Assembly (NCBI GenBank): GCA_014904845.1
Contig: MU119242.1
Location: forward strand, 266,160 to 330,159
Direction: 5' to 3'
Origin: Acephala macrosclerotiorum
Lineage: Eukaryota > Ascomycota > Leotiomycetes > Helotiales > Mollisiaceae
DNA: 64,000 nt
A program made the position numbers and the translations under genes. Of this stretch, positions 33,985 to 45,663 are shown piece by piece. The first letter of the stretch is position 1, and each line of letters opens with the position of its first letter. Below the pieces are notes generated by a model. The model was given only the letters and a program-made list of their open reading frames with translations. It did not search any database and was not told the DNA's origin.

Positions 33985-36397
33985 TATTTGAACGAGACGT
34001 GTTGGAGATTCCAGTGGGGGCAGGAGACTGAATAAACTGGGGCATTATGGAGTTTGAGCAGGCTTGTATGATATGGGCTGGGCTTCTAGCGATGGATAGA
34101 CAAAATGAATAGCGCTGCATTGATGCAAGGAGAATACTGGTATGTGAGTTGAGCCGAATTATTGTGAAAGCCCAAGGGCGTGGCGTTGATTTTCACAACT
34201 TGTGAAAGCACATAGAGGGGAGCTTCTTGAAACCATAACGTATTCCTTAATCGGAATATCAGGAGAGTCTTACCATCAAGGCAATTGAAAAACTTTCATC
34301 TACTTGCAAAACATGTTGTCCAGGAGAAGAGGAGAGGCCAAAAGCAAAGGGTATAACTCAACTAGTCTCTAAAAAATGCAAAGCTTCTAGCTTTCAACCG
34401 CACGCTAGGCAGCAGGGGGTCGAGAATTGAGTCAACGAGCAACATTCACACGAGTAGAAAGCCCAAACCCATTTCAAAGCCTCGCTCGAGACGATTGAGC
34501 TTTCGGTCGGAGGTCCTGTCCAGCCAGTGGGACAACCTCGAGTTCTTCGTGCAGTTTCGCTCTTCATTTTGGATTTTTCCATTGCGCTAGGTAGACAGGA
34601 CTGTTCTTGAATTGATAATCATTATACTTACTCACCTTGCTTTCACGGACTGTGACTTACTTTGATATGAGTCCTTCTCCGTCTGCATTCTCCCAATTTG
34701 GCTGTGGCCTTGACACTACAACCTCGACTGCCTCGAGACTAAGGCTCAAGAAACTTCGAGGTGCTTCCCACCCTCGAGTCACGGCTTCATTACTCAAGTT
34801 TAGCCTCGTATCCTGGCTCGATCTCATGCTGAAGCCTACCAGGCCTCCATGACTGCCTCGGTCAACTTCACCATCCCCCTCATGATCGCAGACTAGCTCC
34901 ACCAGCATTCTAAAGTCCTTTACTCATAATCCCTTTGAGCCTCATCAGCCTCACGAAATCTCACCCAAGCTTCAGCTACCGAAAACCCAAGTCGTCGGTT
35001 CCCAAAATATACGAGGCAACCGCTGCGGATGACTTCCTGCAGCCTCCGGGCTTCACCATCGGGTAACGCCGCATCCCGTTCATCCTCCTCGAACCCGACG
35101 GCTGAATATAACTTGTCGTTGTTATTGTTGGAGACCGTGGAGACCGAACGAGTCACAACTTTTGATGCCACGCTGTTCAGCCTGCTCCACAGGTAGAAAG
35201 GTTACCTTTCCAACATGCCTCGTCGACGCCTCATGACCGCGCACCCGCATTCGGTCTTGAGCATCACTAACGTATGTTTGGAACAAGGCAAACTCCACAA
35301 TATCGAATTCAAGAGTCAAAAAATAACGCGATACGCCCGAACGACGCCCAGGACGCTTGTTCCATGAATTGAGGTCGCACATCTCGAGTCCTGCGGCCTT
35401 CTGTGGCCAAAAGGATTGTAAACTTGAAATGATGAAAACCCTCATGAGTGCCTCTATCAGTTCAGATCTCGATTTCTCGAGGCTGAAAACTCAAATCTTG
35501 GCAGTTACTCAGGGAGAAATACGCCATCGCAAAAAAAGAAGGCAGGGCATTCCTTCTGCCGACATCAATATTGATCACCAAACCAATTCTATCGCGCCAT
35601 TGGTAGCATGACAATCTAACCATTCCAAGTGCATCAACCAATGGTCATTCGATGCGACTTCGAGAAGGTGATACAATCTCGATCGTTGGGGTTTCAAAAC
35701 GAGGCAACCACTATTCCTTCTCGGTCACCGAGAAATCCACGGCAAGGCTGCAAGGTACGGAAATACAAATCCTGGAATGCAGGAATCACAAGCGCGCGAT
35801 AACATGATAAGTAATAGCCATCGATGTAATCTCGTATTGAGGCCGGCATTCATCGAGTGAGGCAACGAGACTCGGTGCCCAGGACGTATGGCATTGTGTA
35901 ACTTCAATAAAATTAAGGAGGTTGGTATAGTGGTATCACCTGCATATCTTTCGTCTGCCTTATCGAATTCTTGGTGAGAGTTGACATGTGCAGCATGTGT
36001 CTTCTGCATTATACCCTGCCTTGTTGTGGTCGAATTGAGGAATGACATGGTGAGATGGGTGTTTGCAATCGAGCCAGTGAGAGGGATGCGCTTAAACGAG
36101 GCAACCGAGTACATCCAGGATGGCTGACAATTGCTGATCGAAGAACTCGAGATGGGCGAAATGATTGGCGAAGTGGTATTTGGGAATAGCATCATTTCTG
36201 TGGCACGATATCCGCATTTTGAAGGAGGGGTGAGATCAACATTGGCTTGTGATGTGGTCATGGGGAATATGGATCTTGCTGAAGATCTGGAGCAGCTTAC
36301 GCGTGAGCTTGTCTAGCTGAAGAGCAGAAGAAGGCAGACTGAAAACGCTTCGAGTAGCTGTGATATGATTCCTGATGTTTAAGAAAGTCCTACAGAG
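33985..36397. other. Gene-poor spacer with possible decayed pieces
   Basis: About 2.4 kb. Two overlapping minus-strand frames at 34920-35171 (EARRLQEVIRSGCLVYFGNR) and 35122-35445 (MCDLNSWNKRPGRRSGVSRY) have protein-like composition and may be pieces of one decayed gene. No family, start or splice structure can be shown. A 178-codon ATG frame at 35725-36261 on the minus strand is of doubtful reality. Confidence 0.35.
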
Positions 36398-39292
36398 TCA
36401 AGAAAATCCAATCATGCTAGAGATCCTGACCCTGTCTTCGAAAGCTTCATCAGAAAGCGATCCCACAAGCGTATCACTTGATGTTTCTGATATTCCAAAT
36501 CCCTGACCGATATACGAATAAAGACACGCTGGATCATTTGGGTCAGATGGAAAAGGGTCACGTGGCTCGCTCAGAACGACTATCGACGCTCGTCTCCCTG
36601 TTGGTATTGATCTTCCGAATTGCGGAGCAACATATCTTGCCACACGAGGTCTTGGGCTGTTGGTGAAGTTACTTAATTGCTTCTGTAAGGCGCAAAGGCT
36701 GTTGTAGGATAACTTTGGAAGGTCCACCTTGGATGAGCCACAAGACATGCTCTTTGGAATGTCATGCAAGGTTATCTGGGGGAGATAATCCTCAATCGGA
36801 GAGAGATTCGTCTCCAATATATCTTTGAACGAGCGAGGGTGTATGCTGGGGAAATCCTCGAGGCCCAAGATGTAGAGCTTATGCTTCTCGATTGAAAGGT
36901 TGAGCTTGAATTTCAAAAGTGGAACAACTTCCAAGCATTTCAGCAAAACATCTTCGGATTCTGGGCAAAAGTAGGCACCATAGTCGAGACGAAGATTCTT
37001 CAAAGTTTTTCTTATAGTAGCAACCTGCTTATGCCCTGCTTCTTTGAGGTCATTCTATTGCTAATTAGCTTTTCCTGCTAGACGAGACGAAGGAGCCGCT
37101 CACCAAAATTCGGTCAATAGTATCTGAGGCGCCTGCGGAATTTAACATTGGCCGCTGGAGGAACCGGTGCAGTAATTCTAGAGCGAGTAAAATGCGCGTG
37201 GCTTGACCTGATTCTGCTGGGGCTTGGTTGACCATGAGGACGATATCATTGAAAAGGATTTGAAGGATTTCAGTAGTCGATGAGAGAAAACCTTGCAAAC
37301 ACATCTTGCTTTCGTCGCTGCTCACATTTCGAGCACAGTAGACGTGGCACTCATCCAGGTTGTACCAAACATTGGACCAGGCGATGAACTGAAGACATGC
37401 TGAGGGGACACCAGCCTTTGATAAATTAGATCCTGCTCCGATCAAGTGCTACTTGAATCACGTACCATTGAAACGCGCAGTTCTCGAGGAAGAATCTCTA
37501 GTGTGGCTCGATGCATGAATTGTAGCATCTACTCCCACTGCAGGAACTGCTTGGTCGAGACGCCTTGAGCTGCTATTGCAGAAGGCAAGTGTGGGGTTGG
37601 TGTCAACGCCACAGGCTGGTTCCTATCTGAATACATATTTGGTGGAAGACTTCCACGCTGCAGCTCAAAGTGGCAGATCAACAACGCAGAGGATGTTGGG
37701 GGTGTATCTATGGTATTTGAATTCCTAAGGTGTGTTGCTAATTCTTTCAGACACCTGTGAATATTTTCTATCACAATAAGTAAGACTTCATACAACAGCA
37801 GTGGACAGCTCACCTGGCTCAAACACCAGTGCCGGGGCCATGATGGGAGGACGATTTAGCCTATGAGTCCGGACTCTTTTCTGGCAGCATGAACACTTCC
37901 CTGTTGGCAACTTCTATTGTTGGAAGAGAATTTCAGAACGTATTCTCGTGGAGAGGTTGCAAAACTTACATCAGCACATCCAACGCGCGCATTCTGCAAC
38001 CAAAACACTCATTTTGATCCCCGAAAGAAGCAGAACCACTTTCTCGAGTACCATCAACTATTTGTGAGGTGCCTGGACATTGCTCACGCATGGAAATGCT
38101 TTGGTTCCCAAAATTGTCGATATTTGACATCGTCGGAGATTTTGGAGCGATCAGACGCCCTGGTGGACGGTTTTCGGTGGCTGGCGTGTTGCTGATTTGT
38201 AATGGCCCGACGACATTTCTAGATGAAAGATTTCTGTTTGTGTCGCTCCTTGTGCGAAGTCGCTTTGATAAATGAGATATCGCATCGATGCTGAGACTGT
38301 ACTGATTGCCAGATCTCTCTGATGATTCTTGGGCTAAGTCACGTTTCAGACTAGGTGAGCTATGAATAGGGAGTTGAGGTTGCGTCGTTAAGGTAGAGTT
38401 TGCAGACTGCATCGAGGGTACGAATTGCGAGTCAACCCTGTTTTGCGTTGGCTTCAAGGCACCCCATAGGTATTGGACGTCTTCGTTACTTCCCGAAGGA
38501 GGATTCAAGTGGACGTCTTCATGAAAGGGAAGAAGTCTGTCCATTGCAGCTAGGTCTGTGTGAAGAGCATCATACATCTCAGCGTCATAAAGTACTCTGA
38601 GCCCTTGATTTTGGTCGAACCAGGGGTTAAGAATAGGTTCGATGGGCAAATTTATACTTGCGGAAGGAACGTTGACTCGGAAAGTGTTTGAAAGAGGTGC
38701 GTAAATCGTATTCGAGCCGGGTTCTCGAAATTTCGCACTATATTCATACTGTACTTTTGGTGATGGACAGAGATATTCTGGTCCTAGTTGAGCTGAGACA
38801 GAATGCTGCTGGAATGTAAGGTGGTTGAGGGTTGGTTTGGGAGGTAACATTGATAGAGGATCGGCTTGACTCTGTGGCTCCCACTCCACTGTGCCCTATG
38901 ATTGTTAGTAAACACAAGTCAAGATGGAATCTCAGCCAAGAGTAATTTACCTGGCTATTCTGATCATGATATACATTGGCAAAATCGAATAGCAGTTCCG
39001 AGAACGCATTGAGGTTCTGTGTCAAAGGGAACAGCACGTGACTGGGAGATATAGTTTTGACGTGATGTTGTCCAAAGTCTGACAAAGTCGTAGCTAGACT
39101 GGTATTTTCAGAAGAAAAGCAAGACGAAGACGTTTTTTCGATATTTGTGCTACTAGACTCGGCCTCGTGCCATGAGTACTGCTGTGTATTATTGTCACAT
39201 GTCGGTTCAGTTGTCTTCTCGGGACTCCATTGCTGGTGATCCACATTGTGCACAATTGGAAGCTCTTCGAAACTCCATTGCTGTGGATCCAT
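36398..39292 (-). pseudogene. Zinc-cluster-like transcription factor with a 1-bp deletion and a TAG
   Basis: Six exons: 39292-38951, 38895-37978 (or 37970), 37913-37814, 37767-37466, 37415-37104 and 37054-36398, about 876 codons. Introns have good ends, and intron 1 has a perfect TACTAAC. The first half is Ser/Gln/Asn-rich and disordered. A Cys motif lies across intron 2: ECFGCRMRALD, then KLPTGKCSCCQKRV. In zinc clusters the third Cys should follow ALD. If one T is restored in GATGTGCTGATGTAAGT the exon reads ALDCAD and ends at a proper GTAAGT donor. As it stands, either a weak GTGCTG donor is used or the frame is lost. A second defect is an in-frame TAG at 37529-37531 before MLQFMHRATLEILPRELRV. 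The C-terminal exons are intact. DNA-binding regulation is inferred from the Cys pattern. Confidence 0.6.
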
Positions 39293-40456
39293 GCCAGGAA
39301 CAATGAGAGGAGGAGTAAGTGTAAAGGTGTAAAAGTGTCTGATGTCCGTTAGCAGAAGGGGCCCTGAAGAAGGTTTCCTTCGTTATTTATATTCCTGGTG
39401 CAAGAAAGTCCGACCAAAGAGCAAAACCTCCCGGCCATGCTTCGAGCCCCCGAATGCATCGTCGGTGCGGCTCGAGATTCACCAACCGTGCGAGATGCAG
39501 CAGTGGCGGAATTGCCGCGATCTCAGTGGCTCCTCTTCTCGCGAGATCTTGAGTTTGGCCAATCCTGAGAGAGCAAGATTTTTCTCAGCCACACTCAGGT
39601 CTCGCTGGACGTCATCCCAGGATTTATGTTTTCGCTGCACGCTGATACTGACCAATCAGACGAGACTGGGTTTCGCTGAGCCTTGAATTTGGCCATCAGG
39701 AGGCTCAAATGAATAAGATCACTCAAATTCCACTGAAGGAACCAAGAAGCGGCATTTGGTGCCAGCCCCGGTACATAATTAGCCTTTGAAATCAGGCCCA
39801 TCATACTGTACAACGATTTTCAACACCAGAGCTCATTCTCGCCAGGGCAAAATCAGTCAATCAGAGCCCATGGCGTTGATCAGGACATGTTCATGGTAGC
39901 AGGTCCTTTTAGGGCAACTCACTTTACGATGATAGATAAAAGGATACTGTCTGCTCCTTCATGATCTTTGCAGACTGCAACAATTCAACAACTTCACCAA
40001 ACTCTAACAATTCAAAACGAAAGACCATGTCTCCAGACCAGATCATCACACTCACTGTCGGGATCCGTCAGATCACGGCAGCTCTGCTGACCATTAGGCT
40101 AAACTACCTTTTCTATCGAGCCATTGCTGCGAGTGAGCTACCCATCTGCTTCACATGGAAACTGACCAGACATCAGATCGCAGATCACGCGACTTCCAGC
40201 TAGGTGCGATCACAGGCGGAAGCTAAACGAAGAACGAGAAAGGGGTTCGGATCATGAGAGTCCCGCAAAGTGTGTGGTGGGCAAGATGGACAATGATGTT
40301 AGGCACGACGGAAAATACTGGGCAATTGGGGGAGGCAGTAATGAAGGAAATAGATGATGGAAGTAAATTCAAAGACAGAACAACTACTCTTGAAGCTAAA
40401 GGAAAGCACACCGATTCGCCCATCTCAACCAGCAACTGTGACAGCGAATCAAATGA
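39293..40456. other. Intergenic region
   Basis: Promoter side of the zinc-cluster-like gene, then about 1.1 kb before the kinase gene's 3' end. Apart from the small plus-strand frame at 40027-40203, nothing is supportable. Confidence 0.4.
40027..40203 (+). CDS. Possible small protein of 58 residues
   Basis: An ATG in a reasonable context (AAGACCATGTCT) after a CA-rich leader opens a frame MSPDQIITLTVGIRQITAAL that ends at TAG (40201-40203). The first 35 residues are hydrophobic enough for a membrane helix (ITLTVGIRQITAALLTI). No homolog is known to me. It could be a truncated gene or chance. Confidence 0.2.
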   Translation: MSPDQIITLTVGIRQITAALLTIRLNYLFYRAIAASELPICFTWKLTRHQIADHATSS

Positions 40457-41705
40457 TCAACGACAGCACCTCCCACAAGTACGACAAGACCCCTGCAACC
40501 CCACCATGAAATCAAACTCCTTATCTCTAAAGAATTCCCAAACTTGTCTCGCAGTAGGTCTCTTCTTCGGACTCAAAGCCGTCATAACAGAAAACAGCAG
40601 CCTGACTTCATCTCTCGTAATCGGGTTCTCAGCAATCGGCATATACTCCAAGAATTGTGCCTCGAGAGGAGTCATCCGTTGAGGCTCAAACCAAGAAGGT
40701 CTCCTTGGGTTATCCTCAGCGATCTGTCTTCGTTGCTCGACTGCAGAGGGTTTCTTGGTGACGTATATATAGTCCACCATTTCACCAAATACGAGGCCTA
40801 GGGAGAAGACATCTGCGCTTCGGCCGTGAGATTTGCCGTTTCGAGCTTCGGGCGGCATGTACATCCAAGTCATACCATCTGGACCCCAGTCTGAGCTACC
40901 TTCCTCAGCGTTACTGAACTTGCTACGTGATGTTAGTATTCAGGCGGTTGAGATGAGAGGAAAGAAATATTTACCTGGCACTTCCGAAATCAGCTAAGAT
41001 CATGATATCGCCCAAAACAAGAATGTTGGCAGGTTTGATATCCTTATGCTTGATACCCGCTCCATGAAGATACGCCAGCGCATTGCTCAGACAGCCCAAG
41101 CCCTCAGTCATGGTTCGAGTCCAGTTCGCACTTTCGTTTTCTCTTCCATAATGCATGAAGGCTGTCAAATCCATCTCAGCCACTGGGTAGAAGAGACAGC
41201 TGTAGACATCACCGACGACATAAGAGCCAACCAATTGAACAATGTGTTGATGCTTCAATTCCTGCAAAATTTTCTTCTCTTCAAAATGTGTAGGCCTTCT
41301 GGGATTGATGATCTCGGATTTTCGAGCTAAGACCTTTCCTTGACAGATTACTCGACTGACAGTAGCGTTGGATTTCCCAATGAGCGAGCTAACTTCAGAG
41401 GATGCTGCATCTTGCCAGTATCCTTTTGCAGGACGTCTCGGTATTCGTTTTGGAAGTGGCCATTCTCGACCTGGAAAATCAGATTCGTGTTCGAGAATCA
41501 CATCTTGAGGATTGTCTGGGAAGCCAGTCCAGTTCCAATTGCTGGGGAGCCGCCAATTCTGCTCGGGGTGAGGTCTGGAGCCGCTTGAAGATCGTGATGA
41601 GCTCGAGTACGGGCCATTGACCATGCGGCTGCTGGTGTAGGAATAATTTGTGGTTGTTCTCGCAGAGTCAAAAGTCCGTGGCAAGTAGTTGTATATATTA
41701 GACAT
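40457..41705 (-). CDS. Serine/threonine protein kinase
   Basis: Two exons, 41705-40975 and 40922-40457, give 398 residues. The intron (GTAAAT to GTAG, branch TACTAAC) is phase 2. The N-terminal 100 residues are Ser/Arg/Pro-rich and disordered. The kinase domain shows VICQGKVLARKSEI (ATP-binding Lys), FEEKKILQELKHQHIVQLVG (helix C), HKDIKPANILVLGD (catalytic loop), ADFGSA (metal-binding DFG) and the activation segment end MYMPPEARNG in place of APE. SADVFSLGLVFGEMV and RPTARQVWEFF complete the large lobe. The HKD variant of HRD keeps the catalytic Asp. Similar stand-alone kinases are numerous in Pezizomycotina and mostly unstudied. The gene looks intact, so it is likely active. No targeting signal is seen. 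Confidence 0.88.
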
Positions 41706-41814
41706 GGCTTTTCTTGTGCGTAACTGTGGTCTGGTATTAAACTAAATATGCTTTCATTTCGTTTCTCGACCAGCTGGTGCCTAGTGTGGCTTATGCCTCG
41801 CGAGTGCGCCCTGT

Positions 41815-42475
41815 CTTTTTTTTGTTTTTACGTTTATTACGTTTGTTTTAAGCTTTACCGAGAATAGTTACTATTTTAAATTTACTTTAAATCTATTTAA
41901 CGAACCAAGTTTTAAATTAAAAATTTAATTTAAACGTTTTATAAATATTTAAAATTAAAATATTTTTTATTTATTTTGAAAAAAAAAAAAAAAAAAATAC
42001 TCGTTTATCGATTTATTAAACGAACTAATTAACGAACGAAAAAATTTAGTGTTTTTATTTATTTATTTTATAAACTTTATAAAAACGCTTTTATAAATAA
42101 TTATAAAATTTTCGATTTTAATAATTTATTTTAAATTTTTATTTTTTATATTAATATTATATATATAATTAAATTTTTTTTTAATAATTTAATTAATAAT
42201 TATAAATTCGTTAAATAAACGTTTAATTAAAAAATATTTATATAATATTAAATCGAATTAAAATTAAAATTAAAATTTAATAAATATAATAAATATAATA
42301 AATATTTTAAATTTTAAATTATTTTATAAAAATTATTATAAAAAAATATAAAATATAAAACGTAATATTTTAATAATAAAATTTGAAACTAGATTGATTA
42401 TTAATAAATTATCGGTTATTACCTAAGTTAATACCGAAAGTAAATACAAATAAAATTAGCGCGTAAAATAAGCGA
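41815..42475. repeat. Very AT-rich, RIP-like block
   Basis: About 660 bases with almost only A and T, without open frames. A large share of the remaining C and G are in CpG pairs, which is what heavy C to T change at CpA leaves behind. It resembles the isochore at the window end and is probably a RIP-destroyed transposon remnant. The parent element cannot be identified. Confidence 0.75.
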
Positions 42476-43122
42476 CTTTGCCGTGGTCGTTAAATGTGGT
42501 CGACGCCTCGCCTTCGAAATCAGGAGCTCGAATTGAATTAGAATAAAAAAGGGGACGATCAGCAACTTGGCAGTTTCAACTGTGTTTGGACAAAGGGGGG
42601 ATTTGGGCGAGGTTTTCATCATAGAAATTGATCAATTTACTTATTTGAGTATATTATTTGGTATTACTTCTACAAACATGTTGAATTACATGTCGACAAA
42701 CCATCAAATGGTTGCTTGCAATGACATTAACCTCCAAGATTCTTGATAAGGAGGAACGCCGATGCGATGAGGGACAGGGTCGTGAGATTATAGCAATAAT
42801 ATACAACCCGAACGTATAAATTCTCCTTGCGTTGAGAGACACGATAACATATGTTCAACTCATTTCTGATGCGAGTCTGCACCTTCTCACGTTCGAAGCA
42901 TCTTCCGCTTTGAGACGTTTATTTTTGAGAAAGTTGCTGATTTGAGTCAGAGGGATATTTTCCAGGGAAGTGTGATGGTAGAAAAGACAGGAGAACTTAC
43001 AAATGATCACTATTGCCTGTCCATTGAAGTCGAGGTGTGCATCCTCTCAATTTGCCTCAACACGACTGCAGACCGTCGGACAAAATCCAATAACGCGAAA
43101 GAAATGATTTGAGGACGCCCTC
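42476..43122. other. Spacer between AT-rich block and the Est1-type gene
   Basis: Normal base composition returns. Short frames at 42428-42842 show no motifs. It probably includes the 3' UTR of the gene at 43123. Confidence 0.45.
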
Positions 43123-45663
43123 TCAAGATGCATATTTTTCGGAGTCTAACGGCCTTGCTGAGAATTGTTTTTGATCATGACTGTAAGTAAGCCACCCCCC
43201 TAAATCGCAGACACGGCATGCAATCCACATGATCCTTTCTTTCCTGTCATCAGTCATAGAGGCCACCTCCATGTGCTTCTCTTCGTCATCAATCTTCTCA
43301 TTGGCAAACCACTTCTCTGGATAGTAACCATCCGCCCACAGTAGACCCCGCATAGCGAAGTCTTCAGGAAATGGACGCACGTCATCTTTGATTGGCAAGG
43401 GGAATTCCTTGCTCTCGATGCGGTTAGGTGTCTTGTACGGCGCCAGGAGTGTGTTTAACAAAATAGCCAATTTTGCCCAAGGAAAAGACGGTGCTAAGAG
43501 GGCCATCGCACGAGGATGGCAAGCCATATAATGCATGAACACCATAGTGACATGGATAAAAGGAAGGACGTTTGGATCCCCAATCCTGCCGAGAACGACC
43601 TCTAAAGTTTCATTGCTGAGACCTTGAGCAAGTTTAAATGACTTCATCGATTTTGCAACGGTCTCCGACGCGGTCCCAGTCATCTCAACATCAGTCTCTG
43701 CTGGCTTATCGTAGGTAGCTTGCATTACGGGGTTGTCTTTGGATGCAAACGTAAGCATGCCAACGCTGTTCGCAATAGCAATATAGTAGCCCTGCTCCAT
43801 GAACTTCCGTGTCACTCTGCCAATCTGGTTGTCAAGAAGACCGATAAACTCCTTCTTCGTGTCCTCAAACTTCTCAATGTTCTTATTTGTAAAGAGTAAG
43901 CCATGCGCCTTCACGAAAGACATATCGAGAGGAGGCAATCTCAGTTGACCATGAGTTGAGTCGGCATCAAGGACAGGATTGAAGAGTGTAAGGATCGATT
44001 CTCGAGCAGAGACGAATGGAACAGCCACGCAGAGTGATTTTGAGTAATAGAACAGCTGCTGTAAAGCATTTGGTCTGGCCAAGATCGCAAGGTGGTGATA
44101 TAGTCGTCCTGTAGTAGGGGCTTTGTCTGAAGCCTTAGAATACCAATGACGTGCCACCCCTGTCCAAACCTCTCTGTCTCTTATGTCGTCGTCCTCGATT
44201 GCCATCCTATAGCGGCCAAGATCTCCGAGGCATTCGATCCAGGTGTCTTCGAACGCAGGTACCGTTTCATACAACAGGGCCATCATAGAGTAAGCCAAGT
44301 AGATGAAGGCAAGCATGTGATCTAGGCTTGCAGGTAAACGGTGACGGAGAAGCTCGAGGAAGGAATGAATCCCGTGACGCCACATCCTTGCGGGCATAGC
44401 GTACTTAGAAGCCAACCGTCGTAACGCTGGAGACGCACTGGGATGTTGTGATGCGAGGAAGAAATCGTGGTGTTCGTGTAGCAGAGTGCGGTGGAGCGCT
44501 ATCAACGCCTGCCACTGTTCATTGTTGAGTTTCGGCTGGGCTTGAGGGTCTCCTTGAGCTAACGTCGCCTGTTTATTGTCGACCTCGATACATTTGGCCT
44601 CTACCATTACCAGTCCTGCGTATATCCCCTTGACCTCAGCGACAAGTTGTTCTTGGGATATCGGTCTAGTCTCTGGCTGAAGGATGATGTCGTAACTGTC
44701 GTCGCTGACAGATGAGAATAAGGTTTGGGAAGCAGGAGTTTTGACAGCTGTACTTGATGGTGTTGTAGAGGTCCGTGGGCTCTGTGATTGGTAAGGTTTC
44801 TGTGGCCTCTGTTGATATGGAGCTTTCCTAGCTTTCTGCGCATGGACTGAGGCGATATTGGACGGGTCCACGGATGACCTCGATAGAGGTGCTGCGCCGT
44901 CTTGCTCGTTCCACAAGGATTTCCTCGCAGCCGCTGGCCTTTGCGTATCAAGCATGTTCTCTTCAGAAGGTGTTCCGTACTGGGCAGAGGTTGGTCTTGC
45001 CTTCGAGCGCCGTGGTGGAGGGGAGGCGGAGCTGTCTCTGAAGGGAGAGGCAGAGCCAGCAGATATACCATCACCGATTGCTGCTCGCTTTCTAGGTTGC
45101 CCATCTGGCGCCTCGTCCACATCCCTCATGTCAACATCACCACCTTCAGGGGTATCTAGATTCAAGGCTCCAAGGCCGGATATAGATCTTGTGGGGGCTA
45201 GGCGCGTCGGTGTAGTCAATGGTCGTTTTGCAGGTGGTGGTTCAGGCTGCGCCCGGTTTACTTCGTTTAAATTAGGTTTGCGATTGGAATCATCCTTCTG
45301 CGGAGTCCTGTACAATCAGTTTGTCAGCCTTGTGTATAGAAAGCCCGGTGACAGGAAGGTGTGGCTAAAGCTCGTCTTGCAGTGCGCCACCAGTGTTGCC
45401 TAGGGGAGTGTTACACACTTTGAGGTCTTCTGAGCACATTCCGCCTCGAATTGCCCTCGAAAGTTCTGCAGAGCCTCATCTCCAGTAGGTAAATGTTCGA
45501 AGTGATCTGACAAGGCGTGGTCCCAAAGGATTTGGTTGGAGGTAAATATTCGTCGCTCGGGACACAGCGTACACGCCCAAGAGGGAGTCGTTTTATTGTT
45601 CCGCCGGAGTTGCTGGATCCAGCGATCGGACACGTCTGGTTTTTGGTGTTTTTCTTGGCTCAT
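43123..45663 (-). CDS. Est1/SMG7-type DNA/RNA-binding protein with N-terminal C2H2 finger
   Basis: Two exons, 45663-45419 and 45307-43123, give 809 residues. The intron (GTGTGT to TACAG, branch GCTGAC) is phase 2. Residues 29-54 form a C2H2-type finger: Cys31-x2-Cys34, then His49-x4-His54 (WACTLCPERR, ILWDHALSDH). Residues 55 to about 290 are disordered and Pro/Ser-rich. From about 300 comes the helical Est1-type domain: QLVAEVKGIYAGLVMVEAKC, WQALIALHRTLLHEHHDFFL, GIHSFLELLRHRLP, FIYLAYSMMALLYE, ECLGDLGRYRMAIED, VARHWYSKASDKAPTTGRLY, HHLAILARPNALQQLFYYSK. In yeast and animals Est1/SMG proteins act in telomere maintenance and nonsense-mediated decay. This finger-plus-Est1 layout, lacking a PIN domain, is typical of filamentous fungi, where the role is less clear. 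Intact. Confidence 0.88.

Noticed and set aside
35925..35965. tRNA-like A-box (TATAGTGGTATCACC) followed by TCGAATTC
   Set aside because: The following bases do not form anticodon, T or acceptor stems.
35725..36261. Minus-strand ATG frame of 178 codons
   Set aside because: No motif, low-complexity Ser/Thr/Ile content, and no conserved neighbours; may be chance in a gene-poor region.
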